Below are positions 33,220 through 44,757 of a stretch of 64,000 nucleotides of DNA, in pieces. The position numbers were made by a program, and so were the translations under genes. The stretch spans positions 25,042 to 89,041 of the forward strand of contig MNCI01034772.1 of assembly GCA_015680685.1 (NCBI GenBank), in the 5' to 3' direction. Numbering within the stretch: position 1 is the stretch's first letter; every line of letters starts with the position of its first letter. Source of the stretch: Gnetum montanum (taxonomy: Eukaryota; Streptophyta; Gnetopsida; Gnetales; Gnetaceae). The notes under the pieces are model-generated. The model did no database searches. It was given only the letters and a program-made list of their open reading frames with translations, and was not told where the DNA came from.

Positions 33220-33815
33220 CTAAATTCAGTTCTTTTGATTAGGATGAGGAGTGCCAAAAGGTCTTTGATTCTATCAAAGAAGCCTCAACCACTCTTCTTG
33301 TTCTACATCCTCCACAATTTTACTAACTTTTCTACCTCTATCTTTCTAAATCCAATCATTCCATATCCACCATACTCTCTCAAAAGCGAGAAGATAGAGT
33401 TGATCTTCCTATGTACTATATATCTCATCCTTTTTTAGACTATGAGACTAGATACTATGATATTGAGAAGTATTGTCTAAGTCTTATCTTCATCCTCAAG
33501 AAGTGGGTGCATTATCTTCTCAATGCTAAGATGTTTGTTATTTGCAAAGATAACATTCTCAAAGTTATTACTAATAACCCTTTTGATAATAATCACTTAG
33601 CTAGTTAGAAGACCTTTCTTATTAAGTTTGACCTTTATTTCTTATCTTAGCACTCTATCAAAGGTCAGTCCATAGCTAATTTTATTTTTTCCTCTAAAAT
33701 AACTAACATTGTTTACAACTTCACCTTTATTTCTTATCTTAGCACTCTATCAAAGGTCAATCCATAGCTGATTTTATTTTTTCCTCTAAAATAACCAACA
33801 TTGTTTACAACTTGT
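33220..33815 (+). pseudogene. RNase H domain (element 5), with 92-bp duplication
   Basis: Frames carry DEECQKVFDSIKEA, then MYYISHPFLDYETRYYDIEK and CLSLIFILKKWVHYLLNAKM. This is the connection and RNase H region that follows RT in gypsy polyproteins. At 33631-33722 and 33723-33814 a 92-bp stretch is repeated in tandem (ACCTTTATTTCTTATCTTAG...), with four or so substitutions between copies, duplicating about 30 codons. Confidence 0.7.
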
Positions 33816-33829
33816 GTGCTAATACTAAG

Positions 33830-34235
33830 GATTTAGATACTATTATTTATTTTAATAGAGTACACACTTTTCTCAAATCTAGTGTAGCTTATGTCCTTAT
33901 CCTTTGTAACTAACAAGTTCTCTAAGTTACTAGCTTGATTTTCCTTGCACTAACAACATCGTTGAATATGAGGCTTTAATTTGAGGTCTCCTAGTAGCCT
34001 TATAAAATCAAGTTAGAATTATTAGTACTTATGGTGACTCTCAATTCATCATAAATTAAGTTAATGATGACTATGATTGCAAGGATCCTCACTTAGTTTC
34101 TTATCTCAAAATAGCAAAGGAACTTATCTTTTCCTTCTTTTCTCATTTCTTGAATTGCATCCCATGATTTGAAAACATGTTAGCCAATGCCTTGGTAATC
34201 TTTTTCATCCATGGTAATCCTTCTACTATGTAATA
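33830..34235 (+). pseudogene. second RNase H-like (RVT_3) domain (element 5)
   Basis: A frame reads NNIVEYEALI, GLLVAL, STYGDSQFIIN, VNDDYDCKDPHLVSYLKIAK and ENMLANALV. It keeps the Glu of 'VEYEAL' and the Asp of 'GDSQ' typical of the extra archaeal-type RNase H of Tat elements; the final 'ADALA' Asp has become Asn. It lies after the first RNase H and before integrase, the standard Tat order. This contrasts with elements 3 and 4 in the same window. Confidence 0.65.
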
Positions 34236-34379
34236 TTAACTGATTCATTCCATTTTCTTAACACATGTTACATAATCTCTTAACATCCTGATAAGCACTA
34301 TCAACATAGGTGATGATAATCAACAATACATTGATCTTTCATTACCTCACTATTAGGGAAACTTCTACTCATCTCATGC

Positions 34380-35930
34380 TTTCCCAAAAGGATGTTTTGT
34401 GCAAATGTAATCAACATTTCCAATTAGTGAATCTAAATATCCTTTATTGAGTTTCTTCTATCGGTGTTCTTCTATGTTATCTTAGTTTTGTAGAGTCTAA
34501 GATAGTCCTTGATCAGGTTTACTTAGAAGTTTGTGGTAGATAGTTAAGGTCATGCTCCTTGAAAAACTTAATCCCAAGAAATAGTAAAGCTTCATAGGAT
34601 CTTTCTATCTAGGAGTAGGTAGTCTGCATCTTCACAGACATGTCTATTTTATTGAGTCTCTCTTCAAGATAGTGCCTAAATTGTTACACCTTTCATGTAG
34701 GTCAGAACCTACTTGATAATGAATTTTGCTACCTTAGGACCATTATAGTTACAGTTGTTATCCATTGGGGCTTCAGTTGCTAGCTTTCCTTTCATCAAGT
34801 CACCAACTTCCTTAGCCTTCTAGACTAGGTAGGCATCAGCCCCCATACATGGCCTTATGACTTTGCAGAGAACTGTGTTTTTGGTAAACAGTCACCTGGG
34901 CTTGGTCACTGAGACCTCCTCTTCTTTGTGAGGAGGCACCCCTTCTTTCAAAGTTATGAGACTAGTGATGGCCAACCTTAGTCAAAGATAAATATCATCT
35001 AATCAAGAAATGTGATACTTGCTAAAGGCATGCTTCTCTTATCTATGTTCCTTCATAGGAGCTTAACATGCCTCAAATCACATGGTCATTTTAAAAAAGA
35101 AGTCTAGACCTTATTAGTACTATTATCCTTCCTTCAGTTACTTGACATCAATATATTCTAACTACTATGGAATGCTTCACGAAGTGGGTAGAAGCTATTC
35201 CTTTGTGTTCCATCAAATCTCATGTCATCTGTTACTTTATACTTGATCACATCATAACCTACTTTAGTGTACCTCTCTAAATTATAATTGATAATGGATC
35301 TTAGTTCAAAAGTACAGAGGAATCTTATTTCTATTCCATGTACCACATCACCTAATTCTTTTTATCACCATATTATACTCAATCTAATGGTAAAGTCAAA
35401 TCAACCAATAAAACTCTTATTTGTTTTCTTCATACCATGGTCAATAAAACCCAATACAATTAGCACATACAATTATCTTACCCCTTATGGGTTTACTATA
35501 CTACTTTTCGTACAACTACTTGTTATACTTCATACCTTCTAACCTATGGTTTAAAGGCAATCTTACTAGTTGGGCTTCATATCCTATCTCTCCATGTTTC
35601 TCTTTACAATTGGTATTCAAATTAGGACAACAACAACATATGATGTTTTTAGTTAGACCTTCTCGAAGAATAATAGTAAGCTACTCTTCAACATCTTTAT
35701 GAATATCAAGTAGGTATTCAGCATTACCACTCTAGACATGTTAGAATTAGAGAGATTCATGAGGGTGACTTAATCCTTCACTATTTTTCAAACTCCAAAG
35801 ATACAATGTTCTCATCTAACTAGTAGGGTCATTTCCTAGTACTTCAATCATTACAAAATGATACCTACATCTTATCTGATCTAGAAGGATATCAATTTAT
35901 ATATCATATCAATAAAACCTTTCTAGAGCA
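34380..35930 (+). pseudogene. integrase region (element 5)
   Basis: The best-preserved part is 35100-35620. One frame gives KWVEAIPLCSIKSHVICYFI, then IIDNGS, YYTQSNGKVKSTNKTLICFL, and later LPLMGLLYYF with its alternative-frame partner WVYYTTFRTTTCY. This is the core 'D-N-G...Q-x-N-G-x-V-E-x-x-N' with the catalytic Glu changed to Lys (AAA at 35398-35400, one G-to-A step). The zinc-finger part (about 34500-34720) is barely readable. The C-terminal frame continues to about 35930. Confidence 0.65.
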
Positions 35931-36274
35931 CTATGACATGTAGCCAACTTATAGCATTCAACCTGGTGATTGTCAAGATTGAACAAGTGATCTCCCAATT
36001 ACAATTTACTTTTCATTAGCTTTTGCACTCTATTTTTTTTTTGAAAAAGGTCAAGATGATAATTTCCAAAAAAGATGCTATACATATGTACAGCGTGGGC
36101 CAGGGCTGCTGGCCCCACGTCGGCAAGGAAAACCACCGAAAACACTCCCAGGGCCACCCTGCCGCAGGTCTGCCAGCCGGTGGAAGGCTAGCCAAACCAT
36201 CAATAAAACAAAAAATTTCTCAATCGGATCTCCCCCCGTCACTAGGACACCCCACGGCTGCCACCAACCTGGAG

Positions 36275-39200
36275 TTAGTTACAGCTGCTGGTACTGGGCT
36301 GGTCGGGTCCGGCGACACGGCAACGCCGGTTTTCCTCGATAATCTGGGCGATGCCGATCTTTTGCTTTTTGGGGATGCTCTCCATCCAATCCTACATAGG
36401 GAAGTTCAGGCTTTGCTCCCCGGGAACGTCAGTGGCCCTCCTTTTTTTCTCATGCCTCTCCTCCTCCAGGTTCTGCCCCTGGGGCACCAGGCTCTGGTTC
36501 ACGACATGGGGGGTGGTCCTATAACGCAATCTCTCAAAAACCCACTGTGTTTGCGTTTGTAGCGGCGCCATAGCGGAGGTGATTTCTTGCCAAAACTTGC
36601 CAATCCTGTTAGAGAGGACGTTCATGGAAGGCAGAGCTTCTCCCTTGAAAATGCAATCATTCCTGGCCCGCCACAGGATCCAAAGGGCCGCCAACGTAGC
36701 CGAATTCCGAGAGAATTCAGGGGTGTGGAGTCCGGCCATTTTCCACAACTGTGTGGTCACCTGGCAATCGTGCACGAAGTGCTTCAAAGTTTCTGCCTAC
36801 TGGTTACACAGAGGGCACTGGGTATTGATATCCAGTCCCTAAGACTGCAGAGCAACGCAAACAGGGAGGGCCTGATGAAGGATCAGCCACCCGAAGGCTT
36901 TTATTTTCTTCAGGAGGATACCCCTCCACAGTTTCATCTAGCGCGGCTCGGCTGGAAACCACTTCTGTAGGAGCTGCCGTGGGTGGAGAGGGAACACCTC
37001 AGCACTACCCAACAATCTGGCGTGCCCGTAGAACTGTTTCCAAATGTGGGAATCGGAATTTACCGACGTCCAGGGCCAGTATTTTTCCCTCATAATTTGC
37101 ACCCAAAGGGAGGGGTCCTCGTTATCGGTATACAGGCACTGAAGGAGTCTATGATGCTCGAGGGACACCTCAAGTGTGAAGGGAAGGAGGCCGATCCCCC
37201 CTGTGGAACGGGGCCGAGCGATTTTCGTCCAAGCAACTAGGTGCATCCTCTTTCCCCCCTTCCCACCAGACCAAACAAAATCGCGGATTATCTGGTCAAT
37301 CTTTGTGGCGACACCCAAGGGCGGGGAGGCCACGGAGGTAGCAAACCTGACCATGGCCCCTAAGACAGTGGACGCCAGCACCATCTTACCCTTGCGGGAT
37401 AGGAAATTGTTCGTCTAGCGAGCCGCGCGTTTCTAGATTCTCTCAATAAGCGATTGCCAGGTTTGCTGTCTGTGCCAATTGTGCATGGGAATGCCTAGAT
37501 ATTTGTCAGCCACCCCCCTGGGAGAATTCCAAGGATTTGGATGACCTTGCTGCAAACTGAAGGATGCGTGTGGGTAAAGTAAAGGGCCGATTTCCCGGGG
37601 TTGGGTGCCAGGCCCACCTCCCGGCGCATCCAATCTAGCACCTTCAGGATCACCTTGGCCTATGGAACCGTTGCCCTGGTGTAGATCATAGTGTCGTCAG
37701 CGAAATGGATGGTGAGGCATGGGATTCCGTGCACGTTTAACCCTTGGACCCCTTCCTCCATACAGTATGTTTGCAAGAGGTCCATCAGCATCAGGAAGAG
37801 TAGAGGCGAGAGAGGGTCTCCCTGACGAAGCCCGCACCCGGTCCGATGGAAGCCCCATAACTACCCATCAATGTCCAAAGAGTAATGCCCTCCTTGCTGG
37901 ATCTGCAGGCAGAGGTCAATAAAGGCATTGTCAAAGCCTTTGGCGTGCAGCACAGATCGCAAGGCAGCCCAACTAACGGAATCGTAGGCCTTTGCGATGT
38001 CCAACTTGATGTAGAGGCCCGGTAATCTGGCCACTCGCAGGGAGTGCTGAATTTCTTAGAGTAGTAAAATGTGGTCTTGAAGATGACGCCCTTTCATAAA
38101 GGCTGCCTGGTGTTTACCCATGAGGCATGTCATGAGTGGATGTAGCCTGGCCACGAGCAGGCGAGAAAACAGCTGCAGCAGGCAGTTACAGACACAGATG
38201 GGGCAAAAATGGCCAGGGGAGGTGGGATTTTCCATCTTTGGCAGCAAAACCACACGATAGCAGTTAATCTCTTTGCGGACCTGATGCCACGGCAGCATGT
38301 GGTTGAAAGTGTCAAGCAGGTTAGTCCCGAGGACGTCCTCGAAATCCCGGAACAGTTCAATGGGCCAGCCATTTGGACCCGGTGCCTTGTCTATCGGCAT
38401 GTTCTAGAGCGCATCATGGAGTTCTTGGCATGAAAAAGGCTGTAGGAGCCGGAAATTATCCGCCAGTCCTAGGATTTTTTCCACCGGCACCGAAATTGGT
38501 TCTGTTGGCTGCCACGCCCAGACCTGCTACCAGTAATTCAGAATGCTGTCGATGCCCAAGTGCAGATCGCCCTGCATGAGGCATTGCAGCGGACCATGGC
38601 GAGCACCACTGTGCTCCTTCGCCACAGAAAAGAAAAATTTTGTATGCCGATCCCCCACCTTAAGCCACTGCACATGGCCCCTTTGGCGCCAATACTCCTC
38701 TTCCTCGTGGTGCAGAAGCTGCAGCTCAGCCTGCAAGGCGAGTTCCTCCCTAGCGTGGTCTGCCCCGTGCTCCTGGTGCTCCTGCAGTGCCTGAATATCC
38801 TGCAGTTTATCCTAGAGCTGGCTACGGTAGGTTCTGAAACTGTATTTCTGTGCAGGGCTGATATTTTTAATTTTACATTTCAGGGTCTTCAACCCATCCT
38901 TTAGAAATTCGTGTGGGTCCACTGAGGCGTTGTAGTTTCGCCAGATGTCCAGCATCAATTTTCCAAGTCATGGCTTTCGGATCCAGGTGCGTTCAAAACG
39001 AAAGGGATGGGGTCGCTGGAATTCGCCCATCTCCAGCTGGCAAAAGATGGGCTGGTGATCAGAGGCCATGGGGGCACCTCCATAGACGTGGATGCCCCAA
39101 TCATTTAGAAGCTTCCGGCTGGCCCACACCTGGTCAATACAGGACTAGACCCGCGCGGTACCCTGCCTGCGGTTGCTCCAGGTGTACTTGCAGCCCGTGA

Positions 39201-39699
39201 TTTCCATGTTCGTCAAGTCATACTACTGTAGCAGCACGAGCATTTTGGTTTCCCCAGGAGGCTCCTCTAGATTATCACCGATCTTCTCCCAACAGAAGAG
39301 CCGCTGGTTAAAATCGTCGATCAGCAGCCAGCTAGCCTTTTTGGGAACCAACCTCGCGACCCGTGAGAGCTCTTGGAGGCATGCCTACCACTCCTGTGCT
39401 CTGTACACATTGGTCACCCACACGTCTGGGCTAGGCAGGTGCATCGTAATGCACCAATCAGACGAATCGAGCACGTACGAGTCCATCTGGGTGAGGACCA
39501 CGAGGCCGCCCGCACGTCCCCTACTGGGCGCCAGGTGGCTGTGCCACCCAGGGCAGAGGAGCGCCTGAGCCTCCTTCTGCTGCAGTTTTGTTTCCTGTAG
39601 GCAAATAATGTCACACTTCTCATCCCGCACTAAACAATGCAGGGTATGTCTTTTGTACGGGGTACCCTGGCCCCTGCAGTTCCAGGAGAGGACTTTCAT
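36275..39699 (-). pseudogene. LINE-1 ORF2 (endonuclease-reverse transcriptase)
   Basis: It starts at ATG 39699 (MKVLSWNCRGQG). The APE-type endonuclease has 'ICLQETKL' with the catalytic Glu, and 'MASDHQPI'. The reverse transcriptase shows DKAPGPNGWP, LYIKLDIAKAYDSVSW (motif A), LRQGDPLSPLLF (motif B) and FADD (codons 37704-37693). The C-terminal part includes a zf-RVT-like segment ending in HFVHDC at about 36780. A one-base loss in a C6 run (37513-37518 as given) shifts the frame; about ten in-frame stops, mostly TAG, occur elsewhere. The last readable stop is TAA at 36275-36277. The protein would nick DNA and copy its own RNA at the target. Confidence 0.8.
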
Positions 39700-41126
39700 G
39701 GAGAAATGGAGCGCTGGTAGACCTCCTGGAGCATGGGCTAGATGCCCAGATCAACGAAGAGCTGTGTGGCCTTATGTTGGCGGGCGTGGGAGTCGGGACA
39801 TCCAACCTTTGCTGAGAGAGGGGCCATCGTCATTCCCTATTTGTGCAGGCTCCCCTTCGCAGCGGGAGGGGAGCTGGGCTGTGCCGAACCCCGACTAGTA
39901 TATATCTAGTCCGTGAGCGGTGGCGGAGATAGCCCACCTTGGGAAGGGCCGGCCCCCTTCGGCCTGGGAGTGCTGGGCATTCCGTGGGGTCCTTTCCGTA
40001 GTTCTGTCTCTATCTGCGTGTGCGTTGGTTGGCCATCCGCGGATTGCAGAGCCTCCCCAACTAGAGCATGCATATAGGACTTTCCTATCTTGGCGGCCAC
40101 GGTCCACCTTACCGTCTCCGACAGTCCCACATGGGGGGCGTCCCTCAACGTTTGCTTCAGTCCCCCAGGCCCAGGAAGTGGCCCCCCGCTGGGCGCAGCC
40201 TTTGATACCTCTCCCTGCACAGAGGGTCCCTTCCTCGGGCGTTGAGTCCCCTTTCTGGGGGCCAATGGTTTCCAGTTGGTAGCGCGTCCCTTCTTGCCAA
40301 CCAATCTCCATCCGTCATCTGGAGTGACCGTGTGGCTGTTTGGGTGGCCCAGGTTGCTCCCTGCCCACGCATCCCTTTGCAGGCCCTGGGACAACGACTG
40401 GTTTTCAACCAGAACGCGGATCCGCTCTTCGGCGTGATCCGTGACAAGAACTAACTCCTCAATAGGCTCCTTCGTCAGGAGAGGTCGCCAGACATAGAAC
40501 CGCGCAAACCCCAGATGATCCATAGCTGCTGTGGAGTGATCAAACTTGATGAAATCTCCAAATAGTTCAGCCAGCGACCGCAGGAACACCGGCGACCAGT
40601 ATTCGAGGGGAAGTCCATACAGCCGAAACCAAACCGGTGCGTGCTCAAATAGGCCCGGGTCCCGGTGAGCTCCCGAGCACCAGGTCGCCAACGCCAGTCC
40701 ATGTGCCCCATAGAACCAAGGGCCCCCCACCAGGATTTGTTCACGCTCCTCCATAGACGTGAAACAGAAAAGGAGGCGGTCGTCTGCCAAGCAGGTAACC
40801 GTCACCGAGTCTAACCCCCAAGCATTCCGGGCCCAGCGGCAGATCAGATTGATGCGAGGTCGTGCCCCTTCTGACACGAATTTGCCGATCAGGCTGCGTT
40901 CCAATCATGCGAGTGTGTCAGCGTCTAGGCTACAGAATTTAATCCTCAACATTGCTCCATCTCTGCAGCATTCTCCTAAGTCTCCCTCCGTCTTCCTTGC
41001 CCCCCCGGCGTCTGCCGTTTCCAGTCCGGCCTTCTCCCCTACCTCCGTTCCTGCCTCCTCTCCTGCCGTCGTTGTCTCCTCTCCTGCCGTCGCTGCCTCC
41101 GCCCCTATCGCCGCTCCTGTTTCTAC
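39696..41126 (-). pseudogene. LINE-1 ORF1 (DUF4283 nucleic-acid-binding protein)
   Basis: One uninterrupted frame runs from the 5' end to a stop at 39696-39698 with no frameshift. It begins with an Ala/Gly/Glu/Thr-rich leader. The DUF4283-like domain (about 40904-40400) has RINLICRWARNAWGL, FTSMEEREQILVGGPWFY, APVWFRLYGLPLEYWS and FDHSTAAMDHLGFARFYV. A Pro/Gly/Lys-rich tail follows. I see no zinc knuckle. Four in-frame stops (40905-40907 TGA; 39906-39908, 39837-39839 and 39738-39740 TAG) are each one C-to-T or G-to-A step from Arg, Gln or Trp codons. In plant LINEs ORF1 binds the element RNA. The terminal stop overlaps the ORF2 start as ATGA. Confidence 0.75.
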
Positions 41127-41136
41127 TTCATTAGCT

Positions 41137-42351
41137 ATTTTCTTCACATTTTCCTATGCAATTTGTCCCATTCTACTCTATGTGCTCAACACAACTAATG
41201 AGGTTTTTGAGTGGTTAACTATCTCATTACTTCATGTGAAGGTATGATTGAGTGTATTATTGAGTGAGATAGGGAGGAATTAGTTTGAAAATATATATGA
41301 CATCCTTTTCAATCATACAATATGTAAGACTTAGTAGTGCCTCACTTCTATAGCATGGTACCATCCTCATGATAAGTGTATAAGCAGTATCCTCTTTTCT
41401 TCCCTTACTTTTTTTACTTTCTATTTTTGCATCCTATAATTTCTACTAGCCTGTACTATGTTTTTCTTTTATTTTTCTCATCTATTTCAATTTCTCTCTA
41501 TATTCAACATTATTGAGGCTGAAAAAATGTCTTTGTCCCAATGTATTAAGGTAGTATTTGTGTAAAGTGACATAAGGAGTGTTAAATCTACATATCAGTG
41601 AGGTAGAGAGGTTATCTTTAGGAATCTAGTCATGTCCCATTTCTATGACATAGCACCCCTCTATTCATATATTACTAATGTTCCTAACATGCTTTCCCCT
41701 AATTTTATTACTTTTTCTTTTTTCTTTTTGCTATCTCCCTTTCTTTCTCTATCTCTTTTTCCTTTCATGCTCTACATTGGTGAGGCTAAATGAGTGTATA
41801 TACTTTACTCTAATGAGGATGTCATTAAGCAAATTGAGTGGGTATGAAGCACCACATTTTCATTTTATATGTATGCTTTCTGGGATCTAGCCATGCCTCA
41901 CTTTTATGGTATAGCACTCCACCATAGGTGTATCAATAATGTCCCAGACTTTCTCCCCTATCATCCCACTTCATTTAATCCTCTTGTAGGTACCTAGCTT
42001 TTATCTTTTCTTGATGGATTCTCCTTTATTTTTTCATTAGTATTCATTAAGAGGGGTCAATGCTATTCCCACTTTGAATTTTTCTATATAAGTCAAAGTT
42101 TTGAATACATTCTATAGATTCTCAACTCAAAGCCACCTTTAGCAACACAAATTTGACATATTGCATCATCTACAACATGGTTACTAGATCTGTGTCTTCA
42201 ACTCTTTGCAAAAGTAATATATCACATCATCTACAACATCATTTTTAATTTTACTTCTATAGCTTCTAGTTTCAACATCTAGCGTCATATCTTACATTGC
42301 TTTTGAGTCAGCCTTTTTGACAAAATTAGCTTTTTGATGTTCAATGTTAAC
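41137..42351 (+). repeat. three-unit degenerate tandem array, about 260-295 bp
   Basis: The phrase 'gtgcctcacttctatagcatggtacc' (41338) recurs in altered form at 41632 ('atgtcccatttctatgacatagcacc') and 41893 ('atgcctcacttttatggtatagcactcc'). The spacings are 294 and 261 bp, with T-rich filler between. This is probably the 3' untranslated part of element 5, displaced by LINE-1. Confidence 0.55.
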
Positions 42352-43214
42352 TGATGAGTGGCAACGTATCCCTACTCCCAACCATACGTGTCACAAGTGT
42401 TCATGCACGATCCAGTCAAATTCTATGGATGGGACTAGTTGTGCATCTAGATCGTTATGTCTTGATCACAATTTGTTGTCTTCCCACTTGGACTAGTGGT
42501 AGCTTTGTCACATATGGTTTTTTCTAAAGTGAGACATATGATAATTGATGTTTTTGTGTCCTTATGCTATTCCTAATGATAATTAAGAAATCAATTATTT
42601 AAACTAATTAATAATGGAAATAAAGTCTAAAATAGCCTACATGTTATGAGTGTTCATTCCTAGCTTGTCATACATGTCCTAAACCCACGTATCAACTACT
42701 AGGATTACCAAGAACTATGCTACTGGTGAACTAAGAAATAATGTCACTGGGGTTACCAAGCAAATACATGTTTATGTTCAAAACTTGTCATGCTCATTTC
42801 ACCAATTCATTAATATGCATGGAAATGTAAATATTAACTAAGTACATGAAAAGTAAATTGCTTGGAAAGTAAATCTAATCTAAGTCAAAGTACTATAATG
42901 AATAAGAATCAATCTTGATCCTATTGTCATTCACGGAATGTGTCTAGGTACATTGTCACTTGAATAAGACTCCATAAAATTGACTCAAATCCAATCTATG
43001 GGCACTCACTGAGTGTTCTGTGAGATTATGAAATAAAATTGCAAGAGTTCATCTACTTTATTGACTAACTTATGAAAAACTAATGCCCAAACCATGCACC
43101 CAAGCACTATATTTATAGGCTAACACACATGCCACGATATTGGATATCCGACATCGCTTCTAGGCCTTGATATCAGGTACCTAATATCGAAGCCAAGCAA
43201 AACATGATTTATCA
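42352..43214 (-). mobile_element. solo LTR related to elements 1 and 2
   Basis: On the minus strand it starts TGATAAATCATG and ends GTTGCCACTCATCA. It has TATAAATA (43110-43117 reversed), two 22-bp palindromes (43135-43156 and 43168-43189) and the triple repeat (about 42700-42770). The flanks TTAAC (42347-42351) and TCAAC (43215-43219) differ by one transition, as in an old target duplication. Neither a primer site nor a polypurine tract adjoins, so it is a recombination product of a full element. Confidence 0.75.
43135..43189 (-). promoter_or_regulatory. two 22-bp palindromes upstream of solo-LTR TATA
   Basis: 43135-43156 (centre GGATATCC) and 43168-43189 (centre AGGTACCT) each pair at 9 of 11 positions. 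Every mismatch can be explained by one transition. The first begins 18 bp from the TATA box, the same distance as in the element 2 LTR, though the palindrome sequences differ. Confidence 0.65.
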
Positions 43215-43650
43215 TCAACTAATTCTTTGACATCTAACGTTAATCCTACTTTTGATGTCCAACGTTAATTTTCATAAAAAATCATCTACATGTTATTCTC
43301 CTATCCAAAACCTTCTAGAAATTTCTAGAAGATTCTATGAACTCCAATATATGATTCCTTCATGTTGTACTAGGCATTTTTAGCTTATAAATAGGAGGAT
43401 ACTCCTAAACATAAAGGGATTTACTTTTTGATGGTTGGCTTTTTAGAGAATTAGCATCTATTAGTATCTAATTAGTGATTAACATCTATTCAAATTTTTC
43501 TCAACTATTTTTTCTACTAAGTACAGTAAGCTTTTCTCTTATTAGCAATTTGGAAAAAAAATTTCAAAGACTATGCCTCTTCATAGAAACGGTTCTCTTG
43601 CTAGAGATATCAGATCCTCTAATATCTCTTCCTCTTTCCTCCTACTAAGG

Positions 43651-44402
43651 TATTTGTATCCCTTTCATGTTGTCCTCCTAATACATGAATAATCACTTAG
43701 AATTAGGTCAACACACTCATCTAATCCATTCCTTTACTTAGTTAACTTCTAAATATACAATTTTTCCTATCATATTTTCATGAGGTGCACACATTGGAGA
43801 AAGAACATGGTAACATAGCTCCTCATCAAACACCTCAAATCCCTAGTACATCTCTTAGAACATTTTTAAGAGGCTCTACTTCTCTATCTTGTAATCTAGA
43901 TTTGCATTTTTTTAGTTTTTCTATTTTTGATTTTATCCAAATTCATTTTAGATCTATTTTGATAATTTTCTTTTTGGATCTATCCTTTCTAGACCTGTTT
44001 TGTTTCATGTTCTATTTTCAATCATTTTACTGCTAGTTACACACATGATCTTTTATTTTATTCTACATTGCATGCGTGACCTATTTTATTTTCCTTTTTA
44101 GTTATATGTATTTTCTACACCTTTCCCCTTTTATTTTTCTCAACTATTCCATGCATGTTGTCTTTTTTTGCTCATTATCCACTAACATTTGGCTTGGATT
44201 ATCAAATTTTTCCAATGACTTACAAGTCCCCTTTCAATTTGAGGGAGATTAATCAAGAGATTGTTTTTCTTAGACCATTTGGCAGCCACAAGATTTCTTA
44301 TCTCAATTTCATGTTAGGCTATAATAAGTCTCATATTACATCAATCTTTACCAGAACATATTTCTAGCCTATGATTTCTCTTCCCTTTTTTCCCTACTAA
44401 TA
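43651..44402 (+). repeat. 752-bp direct repeat, copy 1
   Basis: It starts TATTTGTATC at 43651; copy 2 starts with the same bases at 44403. Shared markers include 'ccctagtaca', 'gaggctctacttct.t.tcttgtaat' and 'gggagattaatcaagagattg'. A frame with SPFNLREINQEIVFLRPFGS is present in this copy, but I do not recognise it as a protein family. Confidence 0.65.
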
Positions 44403-44757
44403 TATTTGTATCTACTTCATGTTATCCTCTTAACACATGGAGATTTGCTCAAAATGAGATCCATACACCAATTTGATCAACTCCTTTTCTTAGTCAGCTT
44501 TCAAATCTATAAACATTCTGGTTAGATCTGCATCAAGTGCATACATTGAAGAAGAAATGAGGTAATAGATCTCCTCGTCAAATGCCACTAATCCCTAGTA
44601 CAACCATAGAAAAATTTTACCAGGCTCTACTTCTTTGTCTTGTAATTTGAATGTCTTTTTTAATTTTTTAATTTTTGGTTTTATTTAGATTCATTTTAAA
44701 TCTATTTTCAACATTTTTCATCTAGATCTACCCTTTTCAAATCCATTTTATTTTATG
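44403..44757 (+). repeat. 752-bp direct repeat, copy 2, left part
   Basis: Left half of the second copy, ending at the sharp change to GC-rich LINE-2 sequence. The right half resumes at about 50647 after the LINE. Confidence 0.65.

Larger units (their letters stand above)
32745..36032 (+). mobile_element. Element 5: decayed Tat-type pol
   Basis: Plus-strand relic with partial reverse transcriptase, RNase H, a second RNase H-like domain and integrase, in the order usual for Tat-lineage Ty3/gypsy elements. Frames shift often and stops are many. LINE-1 interrupts it at 36033; sequence beyond the LINE (41137 onward) is its probable continuation. No LTR could be tied to it with certainty. The RT is cut short: motif C (YVDD) is missing. 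Confidence 0.65.
36033..41126 (-). mobile_element. LINE-1: GC-rich plant L1-type LINE
   Basis: A minus-strand non-LTR retrotransposon of about 5.1 kb ends in a ten-base A tail (T10 at 36033-36042 as given). It has an ORF1 with DUF4283 and an ORF2 with endonuclease and reverse transcriptase. A ten-base target duplication TTCATTAGCT lies at 36012-36021 and 41127-41136. GC content is clearly higher than the surroundings. The 5' end falls inside the ORF1 leader, so it is nearly full length or slightly 5'-truncated. It sits within element 5. Confidence 0.85.

Noticed and set aside
36023-36562. Plus-strand open frame of 179 codons
   Set aside because: It is antisense to the C-terminal part of LINE-1 ORF2, whose minus-strand reading has clear domains. 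GC-rich sequence produces long shadow frames.
40759-41247. Plus-strand open frame of 162 codons with Ala/Ser/Pro-rich sequence
   Set aside because: It lies opposite the start of LINE-1 ORF1 and crosses the element's target duplication, so it is a by-product of GC-rich repeats.
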